A stretch of DNA of 64,000 nt from Molossus alvarezi. Taxonomy: Eukaryota; Chordata; Mammalia; Chiroptera; Molossidae. Location: contig JBAWUJ010000096.1 in assembly GCA_037176705.1 (NCBI GenBank), forward strand, positions 17,501 to 81,500, in the 5' to 3' direction. Made by a program: the position numbers and the translations under genes. Under the pieces are notes generated by a model, which saw only the letters and a program-made list of their open reading frames with translations, did no database searches and was not told where the DNA came from. Within the stretch, counting starts at the first letter, position 1. Each line of letters begins with the position of its first letter. Positions 1 to 14,226 of the stretch are shown here, one piece after another.

Positions 1-355
1 CTAGGACTTGCTCCTTCTGAGCTCAAAGTGGAGGCAGTTTGAGGGCTGCCAGAGACATACAGGAAAGAACTAAGCTGTTCGGCCTCAGGGCAAAGACTGG
101 GGAGGCCACTTTCTCCTGGACACACTTGCCGGAAGCTGACGCTCCCTTGGTGAGCCCTTTCCTGGGGCAGCAGAAGGCCCTCTTATCTAGGACTCCAGCA
201 CCTGGCTCACACTGTAGGCCCTGCCCTGGTGATTTTCTGAAGCCCACGCGAGCTGTTTCCAAAGGCCAGTAGGATTGGTTTGTCTTGGATTAGCTTGAGC
301 TTCCTAAATTTTCAAAAAAGCAGCATCTGGTCTCAGCGAGCCCCGTACCTCTCGT
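1..355 (+). mobile_element. HAL1/L1 5' UTR fragment, cut by window edge
   Basis: The stretch aligns by eye with the 5' UTR of the HAL1 element at 42215-42640. Shared landmarks are GAGACATACAG, the GAGCCCTTTCCTGGGGCAGCAGA block, CTGGCTCACACTGT, and the CAGCATCTGRTCTCAGC block near its end. It stops before ORF1 would begin and carries no coding sequence. It is the same strand as the HAL1 copy and is diverged from it, so it is a separate insertion. Its start lies outside the window. Confidence 0.75.
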
Positions 356-3086
356 TAAGTGGGCCCGGCACCAGCAGCAGCCAGCCTTGGTCAGCAACTC
401 GGCCTCTCCCTCCCGTCAGAGCAGGTCATTGAGAGAACATGCTCTCTGGGCGCCTCCTTCATGCGTGTTCTTAGCTCTCCGTTCACTATATTCAACCATT
501 TCAATACCTTAGACACAGTGTTTACTGCTATTAAACCACTATTTTACAAGTGTTACTCTCTGTTCTGGCTACACTACACATCAAGTACGCTAATGAGCAC
601 AGGTTTGTCAGCTCACTGCAAAGTGAATTCATCTCTGACTCCCAGTTTCTTCAATGTTTACAGCTATCTATTCAATCAACAGGAATTTTGTGGAAAACTC
701 AGTATCCTCTCATGTCTGAGATTTTAACCACTATTAGGTTGCTTTCTGAAATTTCCACAGATTTTACTAAGGAGTTTCTTTGAGTTTACTTTGAGTTTCT
801 TTGTTTCACTATTTACATCAGTAGCTTCCACACTTGAAGATTTAAAGCATTCTATTCACATCGGTATAATACATAGAAATATTCTTTTTCAGATTGGTAT
901 CTATTGACAGAGGTTTTAAAATCTCCATTCAAACAAAATAGGAATGGGCTCTTGGTATAGTGTTCACTCCTGTGGGTTGTTAATACAGGTGTCTCCAGGT
1001 AAAATTAACATAACATGCAGCATCACGCTTCACTCCCCAGTGCCTGGAGTCATAGGTCTCCTTCTCCGAGCCCTGAGGGTCTACAATAGGTGAATGAGCA
1101 AATTGGAGGTGGGGGTAGTAATGAGAACCTTGGGCGGGGCCACTGAATCTAGTGTGCAACTTGTACTGTGTGATTCTTGAGTTGTTCTCTGGCACAAAAT
1201 AACCACATCGTAATCATTAATTCAAGATTAGGTTACAATATGCTATTGGACGGGTACAGAATAAGTTGCCCCAAGTCGGATACTGTGCCACTCTGGCTAT
1301 GAAATGCTGTGTTATGTTCACTCTGAATATATGGGATTTTTATTTAAACAGTATTGTATTGAGAATCTTTGCTTCCTCTAAAATCTTATATTCTCGCTGA
1401 CCAGAGGCCTCTCGCTCATTCTATTTGAGGAAAACCTGCACCTCACCTAAGGGTCCAGCTTGCCCTGCACTCGCTCCACCTGGGCTTTGGTGGGACTTGA
1501 GCAGGAAGCTTTGGAAGGGAACAGGTGGGGAGGGAGGAGGTGGACTGACCCTTCACAAGAGCATGGCCAACACCGGATCCTTATTACAGTGACTTCTCCA
1601 CTTTTACACCCTGTTTCTCCTCCAGCCATTTAAAATGTTCTTCTTTCCAGAGCACAGGTCTGCTTCCCCTCAGAATGGAGTCCAGGGAGGCAGTTTCCCT
1701 ACAGGGCAATGCTGGAGCCACACATAGGTGCAGAGATGACCTACTAGTTGTGTGACTTCAGGCAAAGAAACAGAAACTCATTCTCCTGCTCTGTCAGAGG
1801 GTGGTGACCGCTCCCTCTCGGGGTGGCTGTGAGGAATCTGTGAGGTGGTACCTGTAGCTCCTGCCCAGCATGTGATCAACACACTCTCCCCTCCTCTTTC
1901 CTTCTTAGTTCTCTCCTAACTTCCACGTCCAGATACATGGAGCGTTTAGAGAACTCACTCTTGCACCTGTGCCGGCTGGTCCTCAAACCCCGGCTCCTCT
2001 GCCAGCTCTCGGACCTGCCAGCTCAGGCCAGCACCACCTCCACCGTGTGCTCCCTGCTCTGTGCTTCCTGCCCCCTTCTCGTCCCTGTGACCAGCTTGAT
2101 GTTTCAAAATTAACATAACGAATAAAATCTACCAACAGCTCCCCTGAGACTGGGGAGCAAAGTCTCCTGGGCACAGTGTGGACACTCTACTCATCAGGCC
2201 TGTTTCTTCTCCTGGTTGCATCTCACATCACACCACCCAGTCGGCCCAGGAGCCCAGATGTCAGCATTAACCTCTCCGGTTGGAAGATTGTTCGGGGCTT
2301 CTAATGAGACTGAGCTCTGAATGCGAGAAATGTAATAAAATACACACTTTCGTCACTTACAATGTATCCATATTTATTAATTGTAACAATTCTATAAAAG
2401 AAATAGAAGGAGAGGAGAAACTAAGAGTGAAATAAAATAAACCTATTGCATCAAATAGGATAACTAGAGAAAATGGGTGATTCCCTAGTAAAACTTCACA
2501 TGAATAAAATGGACCCTGAAATGAGGAAACTACAGATAAACTACCCCTCCAGGCAGCTCCTCCCCTGCTGACTGTCCTCTCATTGTTCTGGGTTTTCCCT
2601 CTCCTGGAAGAGGAAGGAAATAGGGACAGTGGCAGCTCCCCTAACATCTGTCCCCAATAAATGCCTGCATCGCCCCCACCGCCCCAACCCTGTTGTGCAC
2701 ACCAAGTGAGGACACTGTGGGAAGGGAGTCTCAGACTACGACTGAGTCTAATGTGTCACCTAAGACCATTGGATTGCAAGAGACTGGACACACTTACTGA
2801 AACAAAGTATGTTAATAACTTTTTAATCACAGAAATAAATGCACACATGCAGTCTAAGAGGGGGCTTGGACGAAGCGGATGCAGGTCCTGACACTCACAG
2901 TGGGACCAGGTCCCTCACCAGCCCTCTCCCGACAGGCGCTGCTCCTGCTGCGAGCTGCCCTATGGAGAGTGAACGCGGGAGGCCTCCAACCAACAGTCAC
3001 CGAGAAACTGAGGTCCTCTAACTGACATCCCCTGACACCAGCCACAGGAACAAGCCTGGGAGCAGACCCTCCTGCTGTATATGGAG
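356..3086. other. Low-copy sequence, no gene recognised
   Basis: No exon with a known protein match, no transposon and no tandem array was recognised here. Short open frames on both strands show no family motif and no pair of plausible splice sites. AT-rich (480-1000) and moderately GC-rich (1440-2250) parts alternate. Part of it could be 3' flank of the PCMTD-like exon at 6644-7016, which is transcribed leftward, but nothing in the sequence proves this. Confidence 0.4.
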
Positions 3087-3128
3087 CAGCTCTGTCCCTG
3101 CAGCTCTGTCCCTGCAGCTCTGTCCCTG
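3087..3128. repeat. 14-bp tandem repeat, three perfect units
   Basis: Three adjacent identical copies of CAGCTCTGTCCCTG occupy 3087-3100, 3101-3114 and 3115-3128. The perfect identity suggests recent slippage. No coding role is apparent. Confidence 0.9.
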
Positions 3129-3889
3129 CAAGTTCACAGGCTGGAACCTGTGCCCAAGTGGTGCATTAGGAAGCAGGGCTGCTGGGAGGACATTCATCCG
3201 CGAAGGTGGAGGCCTCATGAAGGAACAAAATCAGTGCCCAGAGATACCGGGAAAACTCCCTCGTGGAGGGCACCTACCTGGAGCGGACGGCACGGGAGCC
3301 CAGCAGACGGGTCGGGATGATCACTTCTCCACCAACACGCCTGTGGTTCCGTCACTGTGTGGCCTCAACAGTCCCGAGGGGCAAGAAAGAAAGTGGCGCC
3401 TGCTCTGCCCCAGGACAGAGACTGAGGCCACAGGGAGGGTGTGAGGGGCCCTCACCCCTCATCCCTTCTACCTTCACCACACACAGAGCAACCACACCTG
3501 GATTTTTCCAAACTTTTACTTTTTCCAAGCTGCCCCTGAGGAGGAATGTCCATCCCCTGTATAAAAATATAGATTTTTGTTAAGAAAATAAAACTCCATT
3601 GCCTTTCTGTCATGTAAGGTTAGAGGGAAAAGGTCAAGCTGGGAACAGACTCAGACACAGACTCTGCTGGTGCTGTGGTCCTGGCCTTCCAGCCTGAGCT
3701 TGTGATGGAAATTCCTGTGAATGAGCCCCCAGGTCTGCAGCCAGCCTCAGGGGACTGCAGGACTGGAATCCACCCCAGGCTAACAACTTTCTGCACTTCT
3801 CTGTTCCCCACAAAACTCACATCAGGATCTTAAAGGAGGTGGGGACTCAGGTCATGAAGGTAGAGTCAGGGCCTCAAAATCTGAAGTCC

Positions 3890-4018
3890 TGATCCTGACC
3901 CTCAGACTCAGATGACCATAGACCCTAACACCTGACCCTGCTCTGACCCTGACCCTAAACCCTAGTCCTAAACCCTGGCCCAAACCAACCCCAACCCCAA
4001 CCCTCAACCCTCACCCTC
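3890..4018 (+). repeat. Degenerate interstitial telomere-like tract
   Basis: The plus strand is a run of imperfect C-rich units: CCCTGA, CCCTAA, CCCTAGT, CCAACCC and CAACCCT. It begins around CCTGACCCTCAGACTC and ends at CTCACCCTCTT. These are variants of the vertebrate telomere C-strand unit CCCTAA. The C-rich strand reading 5'->3' on the plus strand is the orientation expected if the chromosome end is to the left. The units are too degenerate to be an active telomere, so this is an interstitial or subtelomeric relic. Confidence 0.7.
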
Positions 4019-5850
4019 TTTGCTGCCAGTAAGATGTGTCACCAGTACCCAATTATCTTTCAACATTTCACAACATGGAAAAATTGTGCCAAAAATCTAA
4101 CCACAGACATTCTCATATACCAAATTTAAGCAATAAAACAAAGTGTGAATGAAAACACATTCTAAGAAAGAATAGAATGTTTATTGTTTAAGGTTTGTTT
4201 TTTTGGGGGGGGGGTGTAGTTAAGACTTTCTATCCTGCAGATGAAACAGAAGCAATGCTAGGAAAGCTAAGACATCTTAACTACCTTTATTGATATCTTG
4301 TAGTTATTTGGGCATATCAGCTCACTTAAATCCATTTCAAATTCTTACATGAATCCCCTGAAATTTCCACACTGGCTAAAGCATTTTCACACACACAGTT
4401 GATTTTTATATTACACACTTAATATACATTTGATCTTTGTTCTGTACATCTCTATGGCTTTACTACTTTCAGGACAAAAGTCACATGTAAAAATACAGAT
4501 GACTCTGAACACAGAAGCCACAGCCATCCAGACTGTGGCTCCAACACAGACCACGCTGGACGCACCTGTTTGGAAACACCGCAGTCACACTGACCCTGTG
4601 ACGCGGGGCCAGGACACCTCCTCACAGTGCTCCTTCCCGCTGACAGAGAGACACTGAACTAGTTCACATGTGTTATATCTTCCTATTTTTAACCAAATTC
4701 TTGTTTAAAAATGACAACTGAGAACATGTAAATTTAAACTATTTGGCAAGGTTTAATGCATATATGGGAAAATCATGTCTTATGCATTGCCTTAAGTCAC
4801 ACACAGTTTAAAATAAATTAAATCCACTTACAATCATAGGGGGATAACTTTAGTCAGGCTACATAATACAACAGATTGACAGATGTCCTTTGTTCAATAG
4901 TATGTGCGGAGATGTCCACAGATCACAGAGGCCACTACAGATTGATTAAAATAATGCTCAACGTGCAGTGTAGCACACACCATGCTCCTCTCTCTGCAGG
5001 ATACCGCCTGCCTCGGTAGAGGAAGTACACACAACCAGGACGAGCCCTCTTTACAACAGCTTGAAGTTACAAATTGAGGACGAGATACGTTTTCCTGCTA
5101 CACATGCACACAGCATCCAGTGACAAAGATGATTCAGTGACTACAAACAGCAACAAGGTAACAAAATAACCGGGCTGTCATCAGTTAACTGCTTGAAACC
5201 ACAGAGACACTGAACCTCAACAAAACCCAAGAGGCTAAGGGATAAAACTAATCCTAACATAATCCAACACCAGCACTCTGAGCTTGGGTTTACTGTTAAC
5301 ATTTAATACTAGTCTTTTCTTTGGGTAAAAAATAAATTTCGAAGAGAAACAATGTTTCTGAATAACAGATGTAACTTCAAAACATTTCTGCCACCACCAA
5401 GCCCCTTTCCGTCTGGACCAGACCCCGATGGGACAGGAAGCTCCTGCCACAGGAGCCCAGATGGCTCCCCGAGGCTGAAACTGCTGTCACAGTGCAGCCA
5501 ACAAAACACATGCATTGGTTCTTGAGAAAATGTACAAAACTAGCAAATATTCTGCAGAATTACAAAGGATAAAATCTATGAATCAGTGCTCTAATGTGAT
5601 TACAGAAAATACCAACTGAAGTTAAGATTAAAACACAGGTCACTGCCAAGAATCCTGAGTCCAGCCCAGCCTGAGTCCCCCCCTTCCCCCACCTGCTGAG
5701 GACCAACAGGTCAGTCCTCGGACACCCACAGTCCCACTGAAGCACCACAGTGATCCCCGTCATTGGGTAGAACTTATGTGGTTTGTTACCTGCACACGAC
5801 ACTTGTTTCCTTCTTCAGGATATTCTTCCAAGGATTACTAGACATTGGTT
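4019..5850. other. Low-copy AT-rich sequence, possible PCMTD 3' flank
   Basis: No gene or transposon was recognised. The segment lies downstream (leftward) of the minus-strand PCMTD-like terminal exon, so some of it may be its 3' UTR or flank. A G homopolymer sits at 4205-4213. No decisive polyadenylation site was identified. Confidence 0.35.
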
Positions 5851-5852
5851 CT

Positions 5853-6005
5853 TTTATTTTCTATTGATTTACTGATTGATTTTGGAGAGAGGAAGGGAGA
5901 GAGAGAGACAGTGATTTGTTGTTCTAGTTATTTATGGATTTATTGAACCCCAGAGATTGAACCCTTGGAGTCTTGGGCTGACGTTCTAGCCTACAGTGCT
6001 ACTCA
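5853..6005 (-). mobile_element. Old tRNA-derived SINE, reverse orientation
   Basis: Read on the plus strand, a T-rich run and CTATTGATTTACTGATTGATTTT lead into a GAGAGAGGAAGGGAGAGAGAGAGACA tract. A diverged tRNA-like head follows, with GAGATTGAACCC resembling the reversed B-box. The order (CT-rich tail, then reversed head) is that of the other SINEs in this window, but divergence is much higher, so it is an old copy. Confidence 0.6.
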
Positions 6006-6131
6006 TATAGGGTGAAATTAGTTTTAAATGTAATCAAAGGTATCAGGGAAAAAATTTCTTGGAATTCTTTTGGAACTCCTAAAAGACATCTTACAGTTCA
6101 ATACTTTTGTTCCTCCTTCCCCAACATGATT

Positions 6132-6173
6132 TAAAAAAAAAAAAAAAACAAACAAACACACAAACAAACAAAC
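6132..6173. repeat. A-rich / CAAA simple repeat
   Basis: A run of about 16 A residues passes into repeated ACAAACAAACA units. It is a simple-sequence tract with no recognisable parent element. Confidence 0.85.
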
Positions 6174-6643
6174 CTACACTGACAACTCCCATAAGAGTGA
6201 CTTCCATAATTTACAATAAGGGAGGTTTTTTGAGAAAAGTCCCTCCTTTAAAACTACAAGCTCCAGTGAAAGTCAGGGCCAGAAATTAAGAGGTTAATCA
6301 CATAATGTTCGAACTTGGACATGGGCGTGTCACACCCAGAAACAACTCGCAGGTTCATGACCTTGTGCTTCCCTCTCACGTTCCATCCACAGCCCGGCCG
6401 GGTCACCTGGACCACAGTTTCACTGCTACACAGACGTCTCTACTGTGTCACAGGAACTGGCAGTAAACCCTTCTCTGGGACACTCTCTCTTTCAAGAAAA
6501 CATTCTCCCATGCACTTACGTTTGTCAGATTATATTTAAAGAAATCTACCATTTAATGAAGATTCTACCAGATAATCGAGATCAAACTGGAAGAACTGTG
6601 CGGACGGGCGCCCTCTGCTGGCCGCAGGCTGCGCCACCCGCCC

Positions 6644-8950
<2,307 letters not shown>

Positions 8951-9089
8951 TACGATTAGCTCTTTGCTGGGTCTACACCATGATGGAGTGAAAGGCACAG
9001 GCCTGGCCGAGGAGGCCCCACTGCAGAACTGCCCATCCCACCCCCACAGGCAAGTGGAGTGGACATCAGCTGCCCCAGAGCAGAGAGAG

Positions 9090-9671
9090 ACGAAAAGGGA
9101 AAAAAAAAAAAAAAAAACAGAAAATCAGGTGAGAGTGAGGAGAACATAGAAACAAAGAAATTCAAGAGAGAATGCAGCAAAAGGATTCAGAAGAGAGAGA
9201 AGACAATGCAGAAAATAAAGAGAATCAGAAGATAGAGTAGAGAACGCAAAAAAAAAAAAAAAAAACAGAATCGAAAGAGAAAAAAACAAATAAAACAAAA
9301 ACAATCAGAAGAAAGAAAAAAATAAAACAAAAGCAATCATAAGAAAGGGGAGAAAATGCAGAAAACGGAGAGAATCAGAAGAGAGAGAAGAGAATGCAGA
9401 AAATGAAGAGAATATAGAGATAGAGGATACATCACAGAAACGGAGAAATTCAGTAGAGAGAGAAGAGAATGCACATAATGGAGAGAATCAGGAAGTAGAA
9501 AAAAGAATGCACATAATGGAAAGAATCAGAAGACAGAACGTAAAAAAAAATCAGGAGCTAGAGAAGAGAACAGAGAAAATCAGGAGAGAGAGGAGAGAAG
9601 GCAGAAAACAGAATCAGGAGAGAGAGGAGAGAAGGCAGAAAACAAAATCAAGAGATAGAGGAGAGAAAAAA
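9090..9671 (+). repeat. Polypurine minisatellite, first array
   Basis: Nearly all bases on the plus strand are A or G, arranged as diverged tandem units with the recurring core AGAGAATGCAGAAAATGRAG followed by AATCAGRAGAGAGAG. The unit is about 35-40 bp, with A-runs inserted near 9100, 9250 and 9545. The array runs straight into the 5' end of L1-1 at about 9672. The same unit forms the larger array at 19680-21845 and a remnant at 35826-35870. The strong strand asymmetry gives triplex-forming potential. It may be an L1 5' module rather than an independent satellite. Confidence 0.85.
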
Positions 9672-10507
9672 AATGGCAGCAGAGTAAATGGAAGCTACAC
9701 GGACCATCTCCCAGGACCAAACTGGATTTACAATGAAAATAAAGACAAATTGTCAGGAAGGGGCAACCGAAAGGCAGACTGAAGGACATCATAACCAGGG
9801 ACACCGACTCAATCCAGGTAGGTTTGTGAAGATGCGAGACGGTCCGCAGCGGCCTGGGCGGCCAGGAGGCTGGAAGCTGCTGCCACCTCGGCTGGGTGCC
9901 ATGCCCTCAGCTAGTGCTGCAGACTCGCAGACTTGGCCACCCTTAGCTGGGAGCAGCACCCTTGGATTAAAAGTCCCAGGTGGCTCCGACGCAGAGTCTG
10001 GACAGAGGCTAAATTGGCAGCAGCCACTCACCTTGGGCTCTGGCAGAGGGAAGGCAGACTGGACTGGAACTGTGTGGGGGCACTCGGGATTTGGAGGGTG
10101 CTCAGAGCTTTTGCTGAGTGCATCCATGCAGGACTGTGGTCATCTTACTCCTTCCCAGGGCCCTGGGGAGAGGTGGTGGCCCCTCCCTTGGAGATTCAAC
10201 CCCACCTTGTGGCCATTGAAATGCTAATTGAGGCCCATTAAAAACCAGCATCTGCCCCACCCTTGGGAAATCCTCTTACACTGAGCACCTGAGGAAGTTT
10301 TTCAGGCAACTCAGAAAGCAAGGTTCTTCAGGTGACTTCTAGTAATGGCCTCCAGGCAAAAAAAAAAAAAGTTAAGATTTGACAGTGGTGGTTAAAGTGG
10401 GTCCTCCCTGCCTCATCCAAACCCAGGAGAGGGAGCCACAAACAGCAGAACACCAACACCCACAGGGAAAATCTGACAGGCTCCAAAGCCCACTGTGATA
10501 GCCAAAA

Positions 10508-11195
10508 TGGTGAAAAACAGAAACAAAAGCCAAATGAAAGAAAAAGCAGAGCCATGATCTTGAGGAAGATCAACAGCATGTGTAAGGACATGAGCACCGT
10601 GAGTAAATACATAGAAATGTTCAAAATCAACCAGTTGGAAATTAAAAACCACATATCAGAAATGAAAAACACATTGGAAGGTCTAAAAAGCAGAGTAGAG
10701 GTAGCCGAGGACCAGATCAGTGAATTAGAAGTCAGGATAGAAAAAATCAACCTAACTGTGGGACAACTGGAAGAAGAAGAAAATGAGCAAGGGTTAGAGA
10801 ATATATTCAAAGAAATAGTGACAGAAAACTTTCCTAACTTGGTGAAGGAAGAAGGCATTCAAGTTCAAGAAGCACAGAGAGCCCCAAATAAGAAAAACTC
10901 AAACAGGCCCACACCAAGACACATAGTAATCAAACTGCCAAAAATTACAGACAAAGAGAGAATCCTAAAAGCAGCAAGAGATAAGCAACAGGTTACCTAC
11001 AAAGGAAACCCCATAAGGCTCTCAGATGGCTTCTCACAAGAAACACTACAGGCTAGAAGGGAATGGCATGAAGTAATCAAGGTCATGAAAAACAAGGATC
11101 TGAATACAAGACTACTCTACCCAGCAAGGCTATCATTCAAAATGGAAGGTGAAATAAAGAGCTTCCCAGAAAAGAAAAGAAAAAAAAAAGGCTAA
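10508..11195 (+). pseudogene. L1-1 ORF1 (RNA-binding chaperone), broken
   Basis: ORF1p is the trimeric coiled-coil RNA-binding protein that coats L1 RNA. The expected ATG at 10508 (ATGGTGAAAAACAG) runs only 16 codons before a stop, because about 75 bases present in other copies are missing around 10545. The main surviving frame (10554-11195, 213 codons) covers part of the coiled coil and then the RRM and C-terminal domain. The family's NFPNLVKEEGIQVQEAQRAP, RPTPRHIVIKLPK, KERILKAARDK and QARREWHEV segments are all visible. A short lysine-rich tail ends the frame beside a 45-bp tandem duplication. It lacks a functional N-terminus. Confidence 0.88.
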
Positions 11196-11340
11196 GGAAT
11201 AAAGAGCTTCCCAGAAAAATAAAAAAAAAAAAAGGCTAAGGGAATACATTAGCACCAAACCAGCACTGCAAGAAATGTTAAAAGGACTGCTGTAATTAGC
11301 AGTAGAAATGGGAAGAAAAATGAAACCACACTAAACTAAA

Positions 11341-14226
11341 ATGGCAATAAATAAGTACATTTCAATAATCACCTTAAATGTAAATGGATTGAATGTTCCC
11401 ATAAAAAGACACAGAGTAGCTGATTGGATAAGAAAGCATGACTCACCTATATGTTGTTTACAAGAGATCCACCTCACAACAAAAGACTCACATAGGTTGA
11501 AAGTGAACGGATTGAAAAAAATCTTCCAAGCAAACAGAAAGGAAAAAAAAGCTGGGGTAGCAATACTCATATCTGATAAAAATAGACTTCTATCCAACAG
11601 GAAGATATAACCTTGATAAACATATATGCACCCAATATATGAGCACCAAAATATGTTAAAAATCTGATAGATCCTCTAGATAAAAAATTTGCAAGAAAAC
11701 AGAGTCTCTAAATGAAGCACTACACCTAATGGATTTAATAGATATGTACAGAGAATTGCACCCCAAAACAACAAAATTCACATTCTTCTCAAGTACACAT
11801 GGGACATTCTCAAAGATAGATCACATGTTAGGGCACAAACTAAGTTCAAGAAGAGTGAAATCATATCAAGCATCTTCTCAGATCACAATGACATGAAACT
11901 AGAAATCAATTGCAAGAACATACAAAGACATTTGAACACATGGAAGCTAAATAACGTGTTATTAAACAATGAATGGGTCATCAAGGAGATCAAGGAAGTA
12001 ATCAAAAACTTCATGGAAACCAATGAAAATGAAGAGACAACAACACAATGTTATTAAACAATGAATGGGTCATCAAGGAGATCAAGGAAGTAATCAAAAA
12101 CTTCATGGAAACCAATGAAAATGAAGAGACAACAACACAAAATCTATGGGATGCAGCAAAAGCAGTTCTGAGAGTGAAGTTCATAGCACTACGGGCCTAC
12201 CTCAAAAAACAAGAAAAATCTCTAATAGACTATCTAACCTCACAACTTAAAGAACTAGAGAGCAAACAAAAAGAAAACCCCCAACTTAAAGAACTAGAGC
12301 ACAAACAAAAAGAAAACCCTAGAGCAACTAGAAGGAAGGAAATAGTAAAGATCAGAGCAGAAATAAACGACATAGAGACCAAAAAAAAAAAAAAAAACAG
12401 TTCAAAGAATCAATGAAACAAAGAGATGGTTTTTCGAAAAGATAAACAAAATTGATGGACCCTTAGCTAGACTCACCAAGAAACAAAGAGAGAGAACCCA
12501 AATACACAAAATCAGAAATGAAAGAGAAGTAACAACTGACATCACAGAAATACAAAAGATCGTTAACAACTACTATGAACAATTATATGGCAACAATTTT
12601 GACAATCTAAGCGAAATGGACAAATTTCTAGAAACACATAGTCTCCCAAAACTGGACCAGGAAGAGATAGAAAACTTGAACAGACCAATAAATTCAAGAA
12701 GAAGGAAGACTTCCAAACTCGTTTTATGAAGCCAGCATAATTCTAATTCCAAAACCAGAGAAAGACACTACAAAGAAAGAAAACTACAGGCCAGTATCCC
12801 TGATGAACATAGACGACAAAATCCTGAACAAAATACTAGAAAATCGGCTTCAGCAACACATCAAAAAAACTATCCACCATGACCAAGTGGGATTCATCCC
12901 AGGGATACAAGGCTGGTACAATATTCACAAATCAATAAACGTGATACACCACATAAATAAAATGAAGAATAAAAACCACATGATCATATCAATAGATGCC
13001 GAAAAAGCCTGTGACAAAATCCAGCATCCATTTCTGATAAAAACACTCAGCAATGTGGGAATAGAGGGATCATATCTCGATATAATAAAGGCCATATATG
13101 AAAGACCTACAGCCAACACCATACTCAATGGGATAAAACTAAAAGCATTTCCCTTAAGAACAGGAACAAGACAAGGATGCCCACTGTTGCCACTCTTATT
13201 TAACATAGTACTGGAAGTTTTAGCCACAGCAATCAGACAGGAAGAAAAAATAAAAGGGATCCAAATTGGAAAGGAGGAAGTGAAACTGTTATTGTTTGCA
13301 GATGACATGATATATGTAGAAAACCCCAAAGACTCCATCAAAAATCTACTAGACTTAATAAATGAATTTCACAAAGTAGCAGGATACAAAATTAATGTCA
13401 AGAAATCGATGGCATTCTTATACACCAAAAATGAACTCACAGAAAGATAAACTAAAAAAACAATCTTGTATACCTTCGTGGCAAAAAAATTAAGATACCT
13501 AGGAGTAAACTTAACCAGCAAAATAAAGGACCTATTCGCAGAAAACTACAGGTCATTGAAAAAAGAAATAGAGGAAGATATAAAAATTTGGAAGCACATA
13601 CCCTGTTCATGGATTGGGAGAATTAACATCATAAAAATGTCCATATTACCCAAAGCAATCTATAGATTCAATGCAATCCCCATCAAAATACCAACAGCAT
13701 ACTTCACAGAATTAGAACAAGTACTTAAAACGTTCATATGGAAACAAAAAGACCTTGAATAGCCACAGCAATCTTGAAAAGGAAGAACAAAGTTGGAGGG
13801 ATCACATTACCAGATTTCAGATACTACAAAGCCACCATAATCAAAACAGCCTGGTACTGGCACAAGAACAGGCATATAGACCAGTGGAACAAAACAGAGA
13901 ACCCAGAAATGGACCCAAGGTAATATGCTCAATTAATATTTGACAAAGGTGGCAAGAACATACAGTGGAGTAAAGACAGCCTCTTTAATAAAAGGTGCTG
14001 GGAAAATTGGACAGCTACATGCAGAAAAATGAAACTAGACCATCCACTTACACCCTACACAAGAATAAACTCAAAATGGATAAAAGACTTAAATGTGACT
14101 CATGAATCCATAAAAATCCTAGAAGAAACGGTAGGCAACAAAATTTCAGACATCATACGCAGCAGAATTTTCACTGATACATCACCTAAGGCAATAGAAA
14201 CAAAGAAGAAAATGAACACATGGGTG
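11341..14226 (+). pseudogene. L1-1 ORF2 (endonuclease/reverse transcriptase), broken
   Basis: ORF2p nicks DNA with an apurinic-like endonuclease and primes reverse transcription at the nick. The frame opens at ATGGCAATAAATAAG, and the endonuclease N-terminus is readable to 11610, including ITLNVNGLN. Most of the endonuclease core is deleted. The reverse transcriptase region is open at 12803-13450 and keeps motif A ([14 protein letters not shown]), [12 protein letters not shown] and the catalytic FADDM. A stop and frameshift at 13450 lead to further open frame at 13466-13762. The C-terminal cysteine domain is removed by the deletion at about 14224. Antisense frames of similar length are shadows. 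Confidence 0.88.
11957..12140 (+). repeat. Perfect 92-bp tandem duplication inside L1-1 ORF2
   Basis: Bases 11957-12048 are repeated without visible change at 12049-12140 (both start TGTTATTAAACAATG and end CAACAACACAA). The period of 92 is not a multiple of three. Identity of the two copies while the surrounding L1 is mutated suggests the duplication is younger than the insertion. Confidence 0.95.

Noticed and set aside
9789..10127. Overlapping frames on both strands in the L1-1 5' UTR as genes
   Set aside because: They lie in GC-rich L1 5' UTR, and the same region in L1-6 does not keep the same frames.
10328..10858. Minus-strand frame of 176 codons opposite L1-1 ORF1
   Set aside because: It is the antisense shadow of the ORF1 coiled coil. 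Similar hydrophobic antisense frames lie opposite every L1 ORF in the window.
13000..13341. Minus-strand membrane-like protein opposite the L1-1 reverse transcriptase
   Set aside because: The same shadow recurs opposite L1-3 and L1-5 RT, and the plus strand has the catalytic FADD and motif A.
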